Assembly (NCBI GenBank): GCA_021018815.1
Contig: JAITYX010000084.1
Location: 2,418,001-2,482,000 of the forward strand
Source of the DNA: Talinum fruticosum
Lineage: Eukaryota; Streptophyta; Magnoliopsida; Caryophyllales; Talinaceae
Length of the DNA stretch: 64,000 nt
Direction of reading: 5' to 3'
Position numbers and translations under genes: made by a program
Notes under the pieces: generated by a model
Seen by the model: the letters and a program-made list of their open reading frames with translations, nothing else
Told to the model about the DNA's origin: nothing
The model's database searches: none
Part shown: positions 1 to 11,135 of the stretch, in pieces
Numbering within the stretch: the first letter of the stretch is position 1
Layout: each line of letters begins with the position of its first letter

Positions 1-178
1 ATATATATACTGTAAACAATAAACAAAATTCATTGCAGTTTCCTCTAAAATAAAATTTAAAAAAAAAAAACAAACATCGCCATTCAAGTAGAAAACTGGA
101 ATATATTGAAATAAATTGAAAAGAAAACGTGCAACATTGCTCAAGTTTGCCTAAATAACAGCCAAGCAAAAGAATTAC

Positions 179-758
179 CTCATCCCGACGGCTTCTCAAT
201 TCCTCCACTTGGCTACGAATTTCGACAGCAAACCTCTCAGCTGCATTCTTGAATTCCTCCAATTCAGAGAACTTGGAACCGTAATAATTTTCTCTCTCCT
301 CCTCCAGCTGTTCAAGATTCTCCGCCTCACCTTTCAAATCCCTAGTCAGGAAACTCCTTTTTGAATTGGATATTAACCAAAAAACCATATGCAATTTATA
401 TTCGAATAATTAAATGTGAACCTCAATTGCTGGGCATAGTTCTGGCATTTGCGTTTAAGAAATTCAATCTGCGATTTAAGAAATGAAATTTTGAAGCTTT
501 CTGATGCGAGGTTGTAGTCTAACAGTAGGCAGCGCTGCTCCAGCGAGCTGATATGGACGAGTTTGGCTGATAAGAGAAGTGACTTGTTCTTCTGCAGAAG
601 TTTCTCGTCCTACGATCGATTTTGGCTTCCATTGAGAGAGAGAGAGAGAGAGAGATGAAGGAGAATGTGGTGAGAAATACCTGCAGAAGAGAGAGCCTCT
701 GGTTGCGAGTGCTGTCCATATCCCTCACTCTTTCTCTGAAAGCCGACTCAAACGCCAT
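179..758 (-). CDS. Coiled-coil protein gene, first three coding exons (partial)
   Basis: Three exons join cleanly on the minus strand: 758-681 (26 codons from ATG), 609-422 and 341-179. They total 429 nt, or 143 codons without a stop. Introns of 71 and 80 nt have GT donors and AG acceptors, and the reading phase is kept across both joins. The predicted protein is rich in Glu, Lys, Leu and Arg with heptad-like spacing, so it looks like a continuous coiled coil; I see no signal peptide or membrane segment. The start MAFESAFRERVRDMDSTRNQ is the first ATG in frame. Exon 3 ends at a GTAATT donor, so the gene continues beyond position 1. I do not recognise the family; it resembles small uncharacterised plant coiled-coil proteins. 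It is the only host-like gene in the window. Confidence 0.72.
634..655. repeat. (GA)n microsatellite in intron 1
   Basis: About eleven GA dinucleotides. Read on the minus strand this is a CT-rich tract just upstream of the exon 2 acceptor, so it may serve as the intron's polypyrimidine tract. Confidence 0.9.
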
Positions 759-819
759 GGCTGTGTTGGCAGCATTTACAATGCAATGGCCAATTTTAGC
801 TTTATAAGATGCAGTCGGT

Positions 820-2195
820 ATCACATCGTCTCACTGTCAAATTTTTTTCTTTAGATATGTACCTTCATGATGAAATTCTCATTTACATGTGTAAATTCAA
901 CGAACATAAGTTAAATATAAATTTGGTGTAGTTGAGTTCGGATAAAATATGGGTAAGATATATTTTGAATTCGGTAAATGACAATCGTTTGTATATCATA
1001 TTATATAGGTTTTAGGTCAACCTAACGGATTGAAACCGTTATTTTTATCGATTATTTTTTTTTGTAAATTATAAAAATTCAATATATTTTTTATTAAAAT
1101 AGCCCACAATTCTACGGAAAAGTATAGTATTTGCATTTTCTTAAAAGAATTTAAAAAAATAATCAAAATTTCCATCATGTTATTTGCGTGAACATTACAT
1201 TGAGTAGAACAACTTGATTACTTTATCCATTTAAATAACACCAATAAAAGTTTAGGCGAATAATGGGTTGGATAATAATGAGGTATTGTATTAATGATTC
1301 ATTTAAGATTCTCGTGTTTATTCCAACTTTTCTATTATATTAATTCACATGTTACACTTTGTTAAGTTTTTTATTAATAATAATAAAGATTTCATATTAT
1401 AAGGAGCTTTTATGCATATCTATTCCATTTTAAAATAGATAAAGAAAGAGGTAACTTGGTTGGCTAACCAACCCATTTTACTTACTACAAAGGTTTTGAC
1501 TTCGTCTTAACCTCGACCCAATGTCCATCCTAGGCACTATGGTTCAAGTCACGCTAGAACAATTTCGAATAAATGAGAATTAGAGATTTACAATAAATTA
1601 AGATTGTTATTTTTAATTATAACATTAAAATTTTATATTATTATAGTAAAATTATTTTTATAAAAAGTATATTATTTAAGATGTGATCAAGCATATTCAA
1701 TTCACCAAAAATACAACAATAAAACTTATGTATTTTTAATATTTTTAATATATCACGCGATTTGAATCAATACATATTTTGTTGAAATTTTTGTATCAAA
1801 AAATATATTATTTTTTAAAGTTTTACTATGCATAGTTTTTGTACATAATTTTTTTATAAGAAATAAGTTGAGAAAATAAATAGTATTTGTGTTTGTCCAT
1901 AAATTATTGCGATAATTATACAATGTCTCTCAAAATGATGTGATATAATAAATAATCATTACTAAAAGTGTGATGAAGTGAAAACAAAATCATATATAGG
2001 CATAAAATATGCAATCAACAAGCCACAAAGGTAAAATTGTTATTTTTATTGTCTTGATCAACAAGTCGGACGGGTTCGGGTTGGGTTTGACCTACTAATT
2101 TGCGGGTTTTTCAAGTTCGGGCCAAGTTTTCGAGTCGGGTCGGTTTTGCCGGTATAGTCTCATCACATGTGGCCCGAGAAAATAGATGGGGACGG
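820..2195. other. AT-rich gene-free stretch
   Basis: Upstream flank of the coiled-coil gene. It is strongly AT-rich, with no open frame showing known protein motifs. The region 2050-2160 has GGGTCGG/GGGTTCGG motifs reminiscent of hAT-type MITEs, but no matching second end was found. A promoter for the coiled-coil gene is expected in the first few hundred bases; no element stands out. Confidence 0.5.
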
Positions 2196-3740
2196 TTATA
2201 GACACCTAAAAAGTGTCAATTTTTTTCTATTTGTTTATTTTATTTATGTTTAACCCGGTGATGAAAACACAGTCTCGTTTGCGAGCTCGAGTCGATATCG
2301 GACTAAAATAGAGTGACGACAGGCATAGTGTTTTTCCTTGGGTCGGATCGATCCATATGCCTTGACTACGGACGGTCCATCCAGGTTTAGGCTCCCAAGC
2401 CTAGCCCCAAATTGGCGTTAGACCTTCAAGCCTACAAAACGCAGTGTTTTGATCTTTTCGACTTCCAAACTCGACACGCTTTCCTAGACCATAGAACGTG
2501 GTCATTATGGTCCAACGGCGGCCCGGGGACTCCTCCGAACGATGTCATTTTGGTTGGTTTGGTTTTTCATATTTTTCTCTATCTATTCTGGTAATCTCGG
2601 GCCTAGTTTATCCATTAACCGGCTGGTGGGGGTTGATTTTAGCATTTTCTAAACCCTAAAATTTTCTATACATAGAAGTCCCCCTCATTTGACACACCAA
2701 TTTTAGTTAGGAAAACCCCCCATTTATGCGGAAAGTCTCTCACTTTTCTCTCTATTCTTACTCTCCCTTTAAAAGTCCATTTCTAAACTTTACAAAAGAG
2801 CCTTCATTTTCGTTTCTTTTCTTCACTTTGTGCTAACATTACTATGCCGAAATCCAATTGAGATTCAAACTTGGCAGGTGGATCAACCAAAGGGCACAAA
2901 TTCGACCCTTCGCGGAGTTTGTTGTTTCGCTTATTTAAATTCTATTATTTATCCTTTTCCATATTGTGGTTTAAAGATGTAATCGTATTACTTTTCACCC
3001 TGCATGATGTAAATTTATTTATTACTTTGTTTATTACTTCTCTTTATTGCTTTCTTTATTTCTTTATTTACAACTTTTACATCATGTTTTAATTGCTTTA
3101 ATTTGACATTTTTCATGTTGTTGACTTGTTCTCTTTTTTTTTAAAAATGTAATTTAAACTCACATATTCAATTAACAGAGGTTGTCTTTATGACGAGCGT
3201 GAATTAGGAGTGTCTCTCTTTATTTCATACATTTGCCCCCAAATACCGGATCATTGGTTTAAGGTTAATGGAGTCCCTTTTTAAAACTTTTTTTCGAATT
3301 ATGAGTTTTTGTCCCCTTTTGTTGTTCCTTCGGTAAATTCCGAATTACAAAATGCTTCTTTTATTTTATTAGTTTTTATTTGAAAACGAATTGGCAACTT
3401 CCTTTTTTATCTCTCGTGTTCATTAAAAAATGCAGCTGATCGGAACTGTCTCGGTAGTCCAGCCCGGATGCTCGGGGTCGGACAACAATTTGGATGGGCC
3501 GGCTCCGCCTCCATACTATCTGTCTTGGCCGAGCTCCGACCTAGGTAGTTCCGGCTGCCTGGTCCAAGTAGCTCTTTGCCACCACTTTTTATGTTCGATA
3601 TTTCGTCCAATAAAGTATTCTAGAAATTATAAAACCACTTTTGAAAATAAAATGATTTCCTAAAATCGCCAATAAACCCTTCTTAAAAACTCTTTCAAAA
3701 GCCTTCTTAAATTCGCTTAATAAGCACTCCTCGTTGTTAG
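2196..3740 (+). mobile_element. Tat/Ogre-like LTR, copy 1 (3'-truncated)
   Basis: Starts with the motif GACACCTAAA-AGTGTC that opens the LTR copies at 13421 and 15020. It follows the same order of blocks: CCCGGTGATGAAA near 2255, a T-rich segment with TTTATTGC runs, and a CGCCAATAAA block near 3667 matching CGCCAATCACG in other copies. The 3' end with the U5 hairpin and primer-binding site is missing. It is an isolated LTR or fragment with no coding sequence attached. Confidence 0.65.
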
Positions 3741-4218
3741 TCAAACACTCCATTTGACCAATAAGATGTACACGCTTATCTATTTGATCCGACTCTTATT
3801 TTGGTATAATATATTTTATTCTCAAGGCAAACATTCAATAATTAAAGTATGCTAAAAATCTCATTGATTTTATTCTTCTTTAATTAATTTTTATTCGATT
3901 TTATATTGAGATCTCATTTCCTTATTTGAAGCAATTAAAATTATATCTTTTAAGGAAAGATCTTGGAAGATACTAATCTCGGTATTTATGGATATATTCT
4001 AATTATATTACAAGCATGATTTTATTCTAGAAAATAATAATCTTTTCCCAGTGTTTTATTGAGCTTATTTTTGGAAAATATACAGTCGGATCACGTTATT
4101 TAAAGTTGCAAGAAGTAGAAGTGACAACCACGATTATTAAGCATTAATTGAAGGATGTCGAGGTTGGTAATGGATTAGTGAATGTTAAACAAGAGCTTAT
4201 AGCAAACCGTCTTACTTC
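3741..4218. other. Unassigned AT-rich stretch
   Basis: No coding motif. It lies between the truncated Tat LTR and a copia gag trace, so it may be leader or LTR of the Sirevirus-like element, but nothing in the sequence proves this. Confidence 0.35.
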
Positions 4219-4304
4219 AATGGGTCAAACTTTGCCCAATTGAAGAATCTTATGGAAGTCTTCTTGAAGGATCACGATGATGAGTTATGGGACATTGTGC
4301 AAGA
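4219..4304 (+). pseudogene. Ty1/copia gag fragment
   Basis: About 29 codons read NGSNF.QLKNLMEVFLKDHD and end ELWDIVQD. This is the pattern at the start of plant copia Gag proteins (G-x-N-[FY]-x-x-W/L ... LWDIV-x-x-G), which bind RNA and form the particle. The canonical Trp is replaced by Leu. The frame is cut at 4305 by a gypsy LTR in the opposite orientation. It probably belongs to the same Sirevirus-like element whose pol lies at 6.2-8.2 kb. Confidence 0.5.
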
Positions 4305-5935
4305 TGTAACGCCCCCAAAACACATAATCACCAGCTTAGTAATAATGACTCGACTAACTAGTAATTAGCGCAGCGGAAAAGAGAATTAGAAGCGTTACCG
4401 CCGCTCTTTAACAAGAGCAATGCAACTACCTAATTAACATACAAACATATCTTATTAGGTTGAGGTTCATAATACGTAGGACGCCCAACTTATAACAACA
4501 TAACGGGCAACAAGTTATCGAGCACCCTCATGACTATAACTTATTAACCAAAGCATACACGACTCCCACATATCACGTTCTTGACTATCACTCGTGAGCC
4601 TCTAAGTCTTGATGACCAAAATGAACTTGTCCGTTTTCCTCTGCATTAGCCTTACCTAAAACAAAACAGAGAAAAACATTTCGAAATAATGAGTCGGAGC
4701 TCAACATGTCTATCCATGTACTCGTAAATAATTTATGTGAAAATGTATTGATTTGAGCGCATGCATTTCAATTCATTTACAAATCGGACAGGAAGAATAT
4801 AGTAAAAGAATTATTCATTTATTATCCGAGTGGCTCCTTATGATCATCGGTTTCCCTAAATATGCGCATACCTGCACCGATCGACAAAGTCCGGTTGATA
4901 ATGGCCAAATATATATATGGGTGTGATCACAAGTCCGATCACATTGGTATGATTGATATGGGCGGGCCATATAATTAGGTGATAAATAATATTTGAAATG
5001 GTTCATTTCATTAAGCAAACCATTTGCTATTGTTATGTATAAACATATGGGTTTTTGTAAGGTACAAGCAATAAACGTACCTTGAAATCGTAGTGATATC
5101 CTTCCTTTAGTCCCTTTGGAATTGCTGACTCGGATGAACGACGATGAAGACTTAACAAAATAAAGTGTTTCATCAATAGGTTTAATACTTTTATTAATCA
5201 AATTTATTATCGTTATTATTGCGTTATTACTATTCTTATTACTTACAATATTTCCTTTTTGTAACTTCCCATGACTAGATGAATTAATGAAGGCAAAATC
5301 ACTTCGTAGATTGTTAAAGCGGTTAGTTAAATTTTATAGGTTGAAATTTTAAAGTAACACTCGTAACTTATACCAACTCCTCTTATCACGCAATATGCTC
5401 ATAAGATTCACTTGACCGTTTCTCCATAAAACACCTAACGTGTTAAATTGTTCACTTCTCAAATTATTTATCTTGCTCATCTAATTGTTTAGTCCTCCAA
5501 CGTTGCTTAATTCTTCACTTGCATACTAACCCAATTCTTATAAATCGCCTAAGTTAATCCATTTTCTTTAATTTCTTCAAATCATCAAATTCGCTAATTT
5601 TCTTTAACTCTTTAAATCATCAAATTTGCTAATTTCCTTCGACTATGTACATCATCAATTTTGCTTCTTTTCTACTACCACCATTACTTATTCAGTTGTT
5701 TCCTTTAAGTCACTAAAATCCTTTATTTTCTTTTGCATGGCTAAAGTCACTTATTTTCTTAAATCGACAACATCATTTATTTCTTTTAATTTATCTCAAT
5801 CATCCAAATCACTTATTTTCTTTAAACCCTCAAAATGACATATTTTCTTTAATCTTCCCAAAATTACTTATTTGCTTTAACTACGTAAAATTATCCAACT
5901 TACCTATTCTCTACTATTTAATGCTTTGGGTATCA
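4305..5935 (-). mobile_element. Gypsy LTR, 3' portion, related to the LTR at 54173
   Basis: The left end TGTAACGCCCC is the reverse complement of the GGGGCGTTAC end of the LTR at 54173-56790. The blocks CAGCGGAA, GTTACCGCCGC, TTTCGAAATAATGAGTCGGA and GAGCGCATGCATTTC occur in mirrored order there. The right boundary is uncertain; a TG-start candidate lies at 5935. No primer-binding site lies to its left, so this is a 3' LTR or solo LTR that landed in copia gag. No coding sequence. Confidence 0.6.
5480..5900. repeat. Degenerate tandem repeat (ACTTATTTTCTTTAA-like)
   Basis: Loosely repeated units of about 35-60 bp. Each carries CACTTATTTTCTTTAA- or GCTAATTTTCTTTAA-like cores and CATCAAA-like spacers. 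It lies inside or beside the gypsy LTR fragment. Confidence 0.5.
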
Positions 5936-5990
5936 TATTTTGGAGGAGTAATGTGACATTTTCGAGTTGCTTAATTTGTTTTTGAGAATA

Positions 5991-6193
5991 CTTATTTATT
6001 TGATTTTTGAAACCTAAATTTTTTGTTTTGGTTATCTTATCTCCTTGAAATATCATGATTTAATGCTTTCTTGAGTTGGAGATATTGTTTCATATCATAT
6101 ATGATTCTTTTGTGCATTTGTTAACTATCATTGTAAGAGATTTCTTATCTTATATGTTCCTTTATGTCATTCATATATGCAACTTCATGATTT
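5991..6193 (+). repeat. 203-bp inverted duplicate, left arm
   Basis: Matches the reverse complement of 13491-13693 with about six differences by eye (roughly 97 percent). It has no coding motif. The two arms face each other across the CACTA element and copia pol. The identity is far higher than between other repeats nearby, so the duplication is comparatively young. Confidence 0.85.
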
Positions 6194-6239
6194 AGTTTTA
6201 TCATGTCAATTGAGTAATTAAACTCCTTTGATTACATGT

Positions 6240-6640
6240 AGTTATAAAATTTAGTATTGCATTTCACAACTTTGTGATAAAGGTAACGAAGCATTGTTTA
6301 GTTCTACTAATTTCATTGTGAAAAACACTCGAGATGAACAAGGTAATAATTTTCGGATCCGATTTGAGAATTACTTATATTATTCCTCCGACTAACATCC
6401 CTCCTTAGAATCTAACTTGTCTTAAAGTCTCGAGATAGTGAATCATGGCTATGGCATAAAAGATTGGGACACATCGGTAAGAATACCATTAATACATTTT
6501 TAAATTGTGAATTGGTAACCCAAAATGCAAATACATAAAAGACCACGTTTGCATTGCGTGTAAGAATTTGCTAAGTTGGTCATATCGGTTCTTCATCTTT
6601 TAGTGATCTAAGACTAAGCAAGGAAGAAGAATATGAAGGA
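6240..6640 (+). pseudogene. Sirevirus-like copia gag-pre-integrase remnant
   Basis: Reads SQLCDKGNEALFSSTNF-like sequence and then WLWHKRLGHI near 6443-6472, the zinc-binding His motif of the gag-pre-integrase domain that precedes integrase in copia Pol. A weak CxxC-like remnant follows near 6560. Stops and frameshifts are frequent. The integrase core is missing: the text jumps near 6605 to the linker before reverse transcriptase. It would bind cDNA ends in an active element; this copy cannot. Confidence 0.7.
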
Positions 6641-6649
6641 ATTCCTCAG

Positions 6650-8210
6650 CCTTCCCAACTCGACCATACGGAACCTAGTCAAACACAAGGTTAGACACGG
6701 GAAACTGCAAATCAAATAAACTCAAATCCTAATATGACTCAAGAACAACCTGTATCTAAGCCATCTAATAAGAATTTTAACTTGAATCCAAACCTTGATG
6801 TCCTTCAAGAATCTGGAAGAGGACTCATATTCAAGCCTTATCAACCAAGAGACAACTTACTATCGGACATAAACTCGGGTATACAAACTCGGGGAGCTCT
6901 TAGAAATTTTTGTGCATTCTTTTGCTTCATATCTCATATAGAACCTAAGAATCATGTGGATGCATTATATGACCTGAATTGGATCAATTCCACGCAAGAT
7001 AAAACTAGCCCGAGTGTGAAAGAAACCAAGTGTGCTCTAACCGTCGGACCCAAAAGACATCCTATCATAGGTACTAAATGGGTTTTTAGGAACAAGTTGG
7101 ATAAGTCTAGGAACATGGTAAGAAATAAGGTCAGGCTAGTGGCTAAAGGGTACAACCGAGAGGAAGGCATTGACTTTGAAGAGACCTTTGCACCCGTTGC
7201 CATATTAGAGGCAATTCGCATACTAGTTGCTTTTACATCATACATGGGCATGAAATTATATCAAATGGACATTAAATTTGCATTTCTCAATGGTTTTCTC
7301 AATGAAGAAGTTTATGTTGAACAACCCCCGTGGTTTTAAAGACCTAGATTTTTCAAATCATGTGTTTAAACTTCAAAAATCACTTTATGGTCTTAAACAA
7401 GCCCTTAAAGCTTGGTATGAGAGACTAAGCAAATTTTTATTAGAAAATGATTTCAAAAGGGGACTGATTGACAAAAATCTTTTCACCAAATCCAAAGGTA
7501 AGCATTTCATTATAGTCCAAATATACGTTGACGGCATTTTATTTGGCGCTACTAACAAAAATTTCGCAAAGAGTTCTCCGACTTAATGAGAAAAGAATTT
7601 GAGATGAGCATGATGGGTGAGTTGAACTTTTTTCTTGGACTCCAAATAAAACAATGCAAAGATGGTATATTTATCAATCAAAAAAGTATGTTAAAGAGCT
7701 CCTTAAGAAGTATAAGCTTGATCATGTCAAGCATGCAACCACTCCAATGACCATCAATACCAAATTGGACTTGGTCTTTGAAGATAAGCCAATAAATGAG
7801 AAGATTTATAGAGGTATGATCGACTCACTTCTTTATTTGACTACCAATCGACCGGACATAATATTAGTCTTTGTTTATGTACCCGATTCCAATTCCGCCC
7901 TAAAGAGTCTCATCCGACTACTCGTAAAAAGAATTTTTAGATACTTAGTAGGTACTCGACTCTCGAACCCCGGTATCCCAAGGAGTCGATTTTGATCTAA
8001 CCAGATACACCGATGCATATTATGCCGATTAGAAGGTGGATAAAAAGAGCACCTCCGGTGCATGTCAATTCCTTAGCCAATCCTTAATTTCTTGGCATTC
8101 GAGAGAAATAAACTTCAATTGCATTGTCAACGACCGAGACATAATATAGTACCGCAAGTGCATGTTGTGCTTAAATCTTGTGGATCATGCAACAAATTAA
8201 AGATCAAAGC
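6650..8210 (+). pseudogene. Sirevirus-like copia reverse transcriptase and RNase H, broken
   Basis: The open piece 6734-7339 carries the RT fingers ([53 protein letters not shown]). The frame then shifts to 7278-7586 (KLQKSLYGLKQ, WYERLSKFLL) and to 7654-7995 (YVKELLKKYKL). RNase H traces continue to about 8210. The catalytic YVDD box reads YVDG at 7524-7535, so the second Asp is lost. The wording around GATNKN and FEMSMMGEL is typical of the Sirevirus lineage. Pol resumes at 17583; between lies a nested block of other elements. Confidence 0.88.
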
Positions 8211-8298
8211 CGACATTCGTAGGGAAATGCGATTTGCCCCTATGGGGCATAAGTCGTGTCTACTATAGAGGCGATTTCATTGGAGACATTTATTAAGA
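8211..8298 (+). mobile_element. Tat/Ogre-like LTR 3' end plus primer-binding site
   Basis: Joins copia RNase H directly. It contains GACATTCGTAGGGAAATGCG (LTR 3' block), a hairpin TGCCCC-TAT-GGGGCA at 8235-8249, and LTR end CTACT near 8264. A primer-binding-site-like TAGAGGCGATTTCATTGGAGA (8266 on) and ATTTATTAAGA follow. It is the left flank of CACTA-1 and contributes one copy of its AGA target duplication (8296-8298). Confidence 0.75.
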
Positions 8299-8309
8299 CA
8301 CTACGAGTA

Positions 8310-8665
8310 AAACTATTAATTAGCGTCGGACACAATCAAATGCCAAATCAGCAAAATCGGACGCTAATCGTGTTTAGCGTCGGATTAGAGTTGGATAAAA
8401 ATATGACGTAGAACACCTCGACGCTAAAAATTTAGTGTCCGATTTGATCATCCGATGCTAATCGGCGTCGGATGATCAAATTGACGCTAATAGCGTCGGA
8501 TAGATCCGATGCTAACGAGTGTCGATTTTCTCGTCCGACGCTAATTTCCTTAGGGTTTTTTTCAGCTCCTTCTTCATTTTAGCGTCAGATTTCTTAGTTT
8601 AGCGTAAGGTATTTCGACTCAAATAACATCGGATTAGTGTCAAACGCTAAAATCCGACACTAAAT
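8310..8665. repeat. Subterminal repeats of CACTA-1, left end
   Basis: At least ten copies of TTAGCGTCGGA or its complement TCCGACGCTAA, in both orientations, within 350 bp of the TIR. In En/Spm such motifs are bound by the TNPA protein. Mirror-image copies sit at 13195-13395. Confidence 0.88.
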
Positions 8666-8895
8666 TTTTGCTTATTTTGCCAGCGCTTCTTTTACAATTG
8701 CTATTCCCTTTTTACATATATTTCCTGCAAAACATTTACATAAATTCCGACTTCTTCTCAACAGAGTAATCCACGAATACACAAATATATTGTGATTCAT
8801 TCTTTTCACAATCATCCACAAACCACCAAGTATTCATAAAAACAACGAACATTCGCAATTAAGTTATAAGTTATACAATAAGTTTATCAAACAAA

Positions 8896-9969
8896 TCAAT
8901 TCAAAGTTTCACCTACAAACCATGCTAAGAAATTAGTTAGAACCACCAGAAATCTGTCAACTTTTGATTGGAGGTTTTGGATGAGTTTCATTACTTTTTC
9001 TATGGCCTTTTGTCGACTCTCTAAAAATAGTTTTCTTTGCTCTTCCATGGACTTTTGATGACTTTCGGTTACTTTTCTTTGCTCTTCCATGGCCTTTTGA
9101 TGACTCTCGGTTAATTTTCTTTACTCATCAAGTTGTTCTTGGGTTAATTTAAGTTGTGATTGTAGCTGAGAATAGGCCGATGAATTGTAGGTAGCACTCG
9201 TAGAGGATGTCGAGGCAGTAGGTTTTTGTAGAACATTGTCGCGGAATTACCCAATCCATAAATGGTTGATTTTTTACTCCACCTACCCGATACCTCATAA
9301 TAGAGGGTCTCCGCCTCTTTGTCCCCTCCCGAATACCATGCTTAGCTCTAACTCGCTTCATATTTTTCCTACAAAAGGGAAGGCATCCATTGTCCATTCA
9401 ATATTGATAATCATGGACATATTTGCTTGTAAAGGTTTATGGATATAGTATTCTTACCCACAGAGATTTGGACCGGTCGTCGATGAAGACCTTTCCGGAT
9501 TGAGCATTTTCCTTACTACGACTCCTCACAAACAATGCAGAGAGGGTAGGATTCTTCCCTTCCTTGATCGAGGCATACAAAATATGCTATAAAGTTACAC
9601 AAACTAAATTATGTGTATAACATGAAAGAAAACCAAAATACTAGAGTTTATACCATTTGGACCGCAAGATCTGCGGTTGAGACCGACCCTTGGATATGTA
9701 AGGTTCCCGCTTTTGGGCCTTTTGTCCTATTCTTGAAGCATTGGGCATATTGTTTTTTAAATTTAGAGGTACTTCTTAGGCCCTTCAACCTCTCTCGCCC
9801 CTCATCCGACAACCAAGTTATTGGTTTATCATCGGGCCTTTTCCAGTCTTGCTCGCTAAGTTCCTCAAATTTTTACCAACTTTCTTCTTCCACTCTGCAT
9901 AGACTTCTTGAGAATGTTCTGGAGCCCAAGTATACTTGCCCTATTTTACAAAAATATTACCAAACATAA
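8896..9969 (-). pseudogene. CACTA TNPA-like ORF (plant transposase, Ptta/En/Spm type), broken
   Basis: Reading minus: 9950-9850 gives YTWAPEHSQEVYAEWKKKVG. A frameshift is followed by WLSDEGRERLKGLRSTSKFK and GTLHIQGSVSTADLAVQM at 9833-9650, the segment that in this family reads GGSLHTGGSIS. The next piece, near 9565-9452, reads ALFVRSRSKENAQSGKVFID and ends at GTAAGA, so an exon end is possible there. 9090-8896 gives a Glu/Gln/Lys-rich coiled coil with two MEEQRK units, as at the C-terminus of these proteins. TNPA-like proteins bind subterminal repeats and bring the ends together. The frame is interrupted several times. Confidence 0.75.
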
Positions 9970-10039
9970 ATTGAAAATATTAAAAACTACTCATATATAT
10001 CCAATTGTTTTCAAGCTTTTCACCTCAAAAGTCCTCCAC

Positions 10040-10547
10040 AAAAGTTGTAGCTCTTCTTTAGGGAGATTTGATGAGATTACCGACAATAAGGACAAATCAC
10101 ACCCCTCATACAAAGGTCTCTTAGCCGCTTCCAACATTTCAAAGAATTTTTTCGCATCTTCATTTGGTCTTCATCCACACTTTCATCATCAATCCATGTT
10201 GAGGACATAGGCCCAAATGCATCCATCAACATTTCATGCATTGATTCAACTTGTGGATTTGATGACCCTTGATTGTTCACTTCTATATTAGGGTCAGTCT
10301 CTCCATGGTTAACCCAATGAAAATAATTAGAGTGAAACCCATGTTTATACAAATGTAATTTCACGGTATCCTCATCTAAGAAAGGCACATTGCCATATTT
10401 ACCGCAAGGGCACCTCATCTTCTTTTACCTCTTGAAGCTTTCTTCTTGTTTAGCACATGGAATAAATTCCTCTTCTATCCTACGAATGAATTCCTTATTT
10501 AAGTATTTTCCGTCAAACCTTTTACACCACTCTCTATTTGTCTCCAT
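10040..10547 (-). pseudogene. CACTA TNP2-type transposase, N-terminal domain only
   Basis: Starts at ATG 10547 (METNREWCKRFDGKYLNKEF), meets an in-frame TAA at 10427-10425, and continues in the same frame as MRCPCGKYGNVPFLDEDTVK with HLYKHGF and WVNHGE. This is the Cys-rich transposase-associated domain found before the TNP2 catalytic region. A frameshift near 10110 puts FEMLEAAKRPLYEGC in another frame. After about 10040 the sequence passes to the TNPA-like region; the RNase H-like catalytic part is absent. No function is possible from this copy. Confidence 0.82.
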
Positions 10548-11098
10548 TATCTGTAGATATATATGATTTTAAAATAGTTAAGTATGTTTATTTTTAAAAT
10601 TACCAATCAATCAAACTTGCGTAATGTTTTACATTGTATTTTTTATAATCACAATTGCTTGCCCTACATCATTCTACAGGGATAAGTGGTCCTATAACTA
10701 TTCAAAAATAATATAATATTAGATCATGTAGCTACGTCCTAGCATACTTTGACAACATTTCGGCAACATTTCCCTTAGTTCTCCAAGTACGATCTATAAA
10801 GATGAGACAAATAATGCCTATGGTAAAATAATTAACCCAGACATTACGCGCCACATCTTTATAATAGTACTTAGAGAACATATGGAAATTGTCGCCTTAA
10901 ATATATCAAAGTGTATGCAAGGATTTAGTAACTACACAACCTAATGTCATATGATTCTTAAATTGTCCAACACGGACAATTCAAAATTTGTACATAACAA
11001 AGTATTATATCAACACCATACACATGAGAATGTGTATAACTTGCCGATATACCTTGTTATGTACAAATTTTTGAACGGGTTTTCTAAGCTTTATCAAA

Positions 11099-11135
<37 letters not shown>

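Noticed and set aside
519..824. Single-exon 101-codon reading of the left-edge gene
   Set aside because: It reads through a GT donor at 680 into the intron and out of frame in exon 2. The spliced model keeps 143 open codons with consensus splice sites.
2050..2160. GGGTCGGGTCGG-type motifs as a second hAT MITE
   Set aside because: A possible right end is near 2150, but no left TIR and no 8-bp duplication could be found.
4815..5201. 128-codon minus-strand open frame
   Set aside because: It lies in the gypsy LTR fragment, is not shared in frame with the LTR at 54173, and has no motif.
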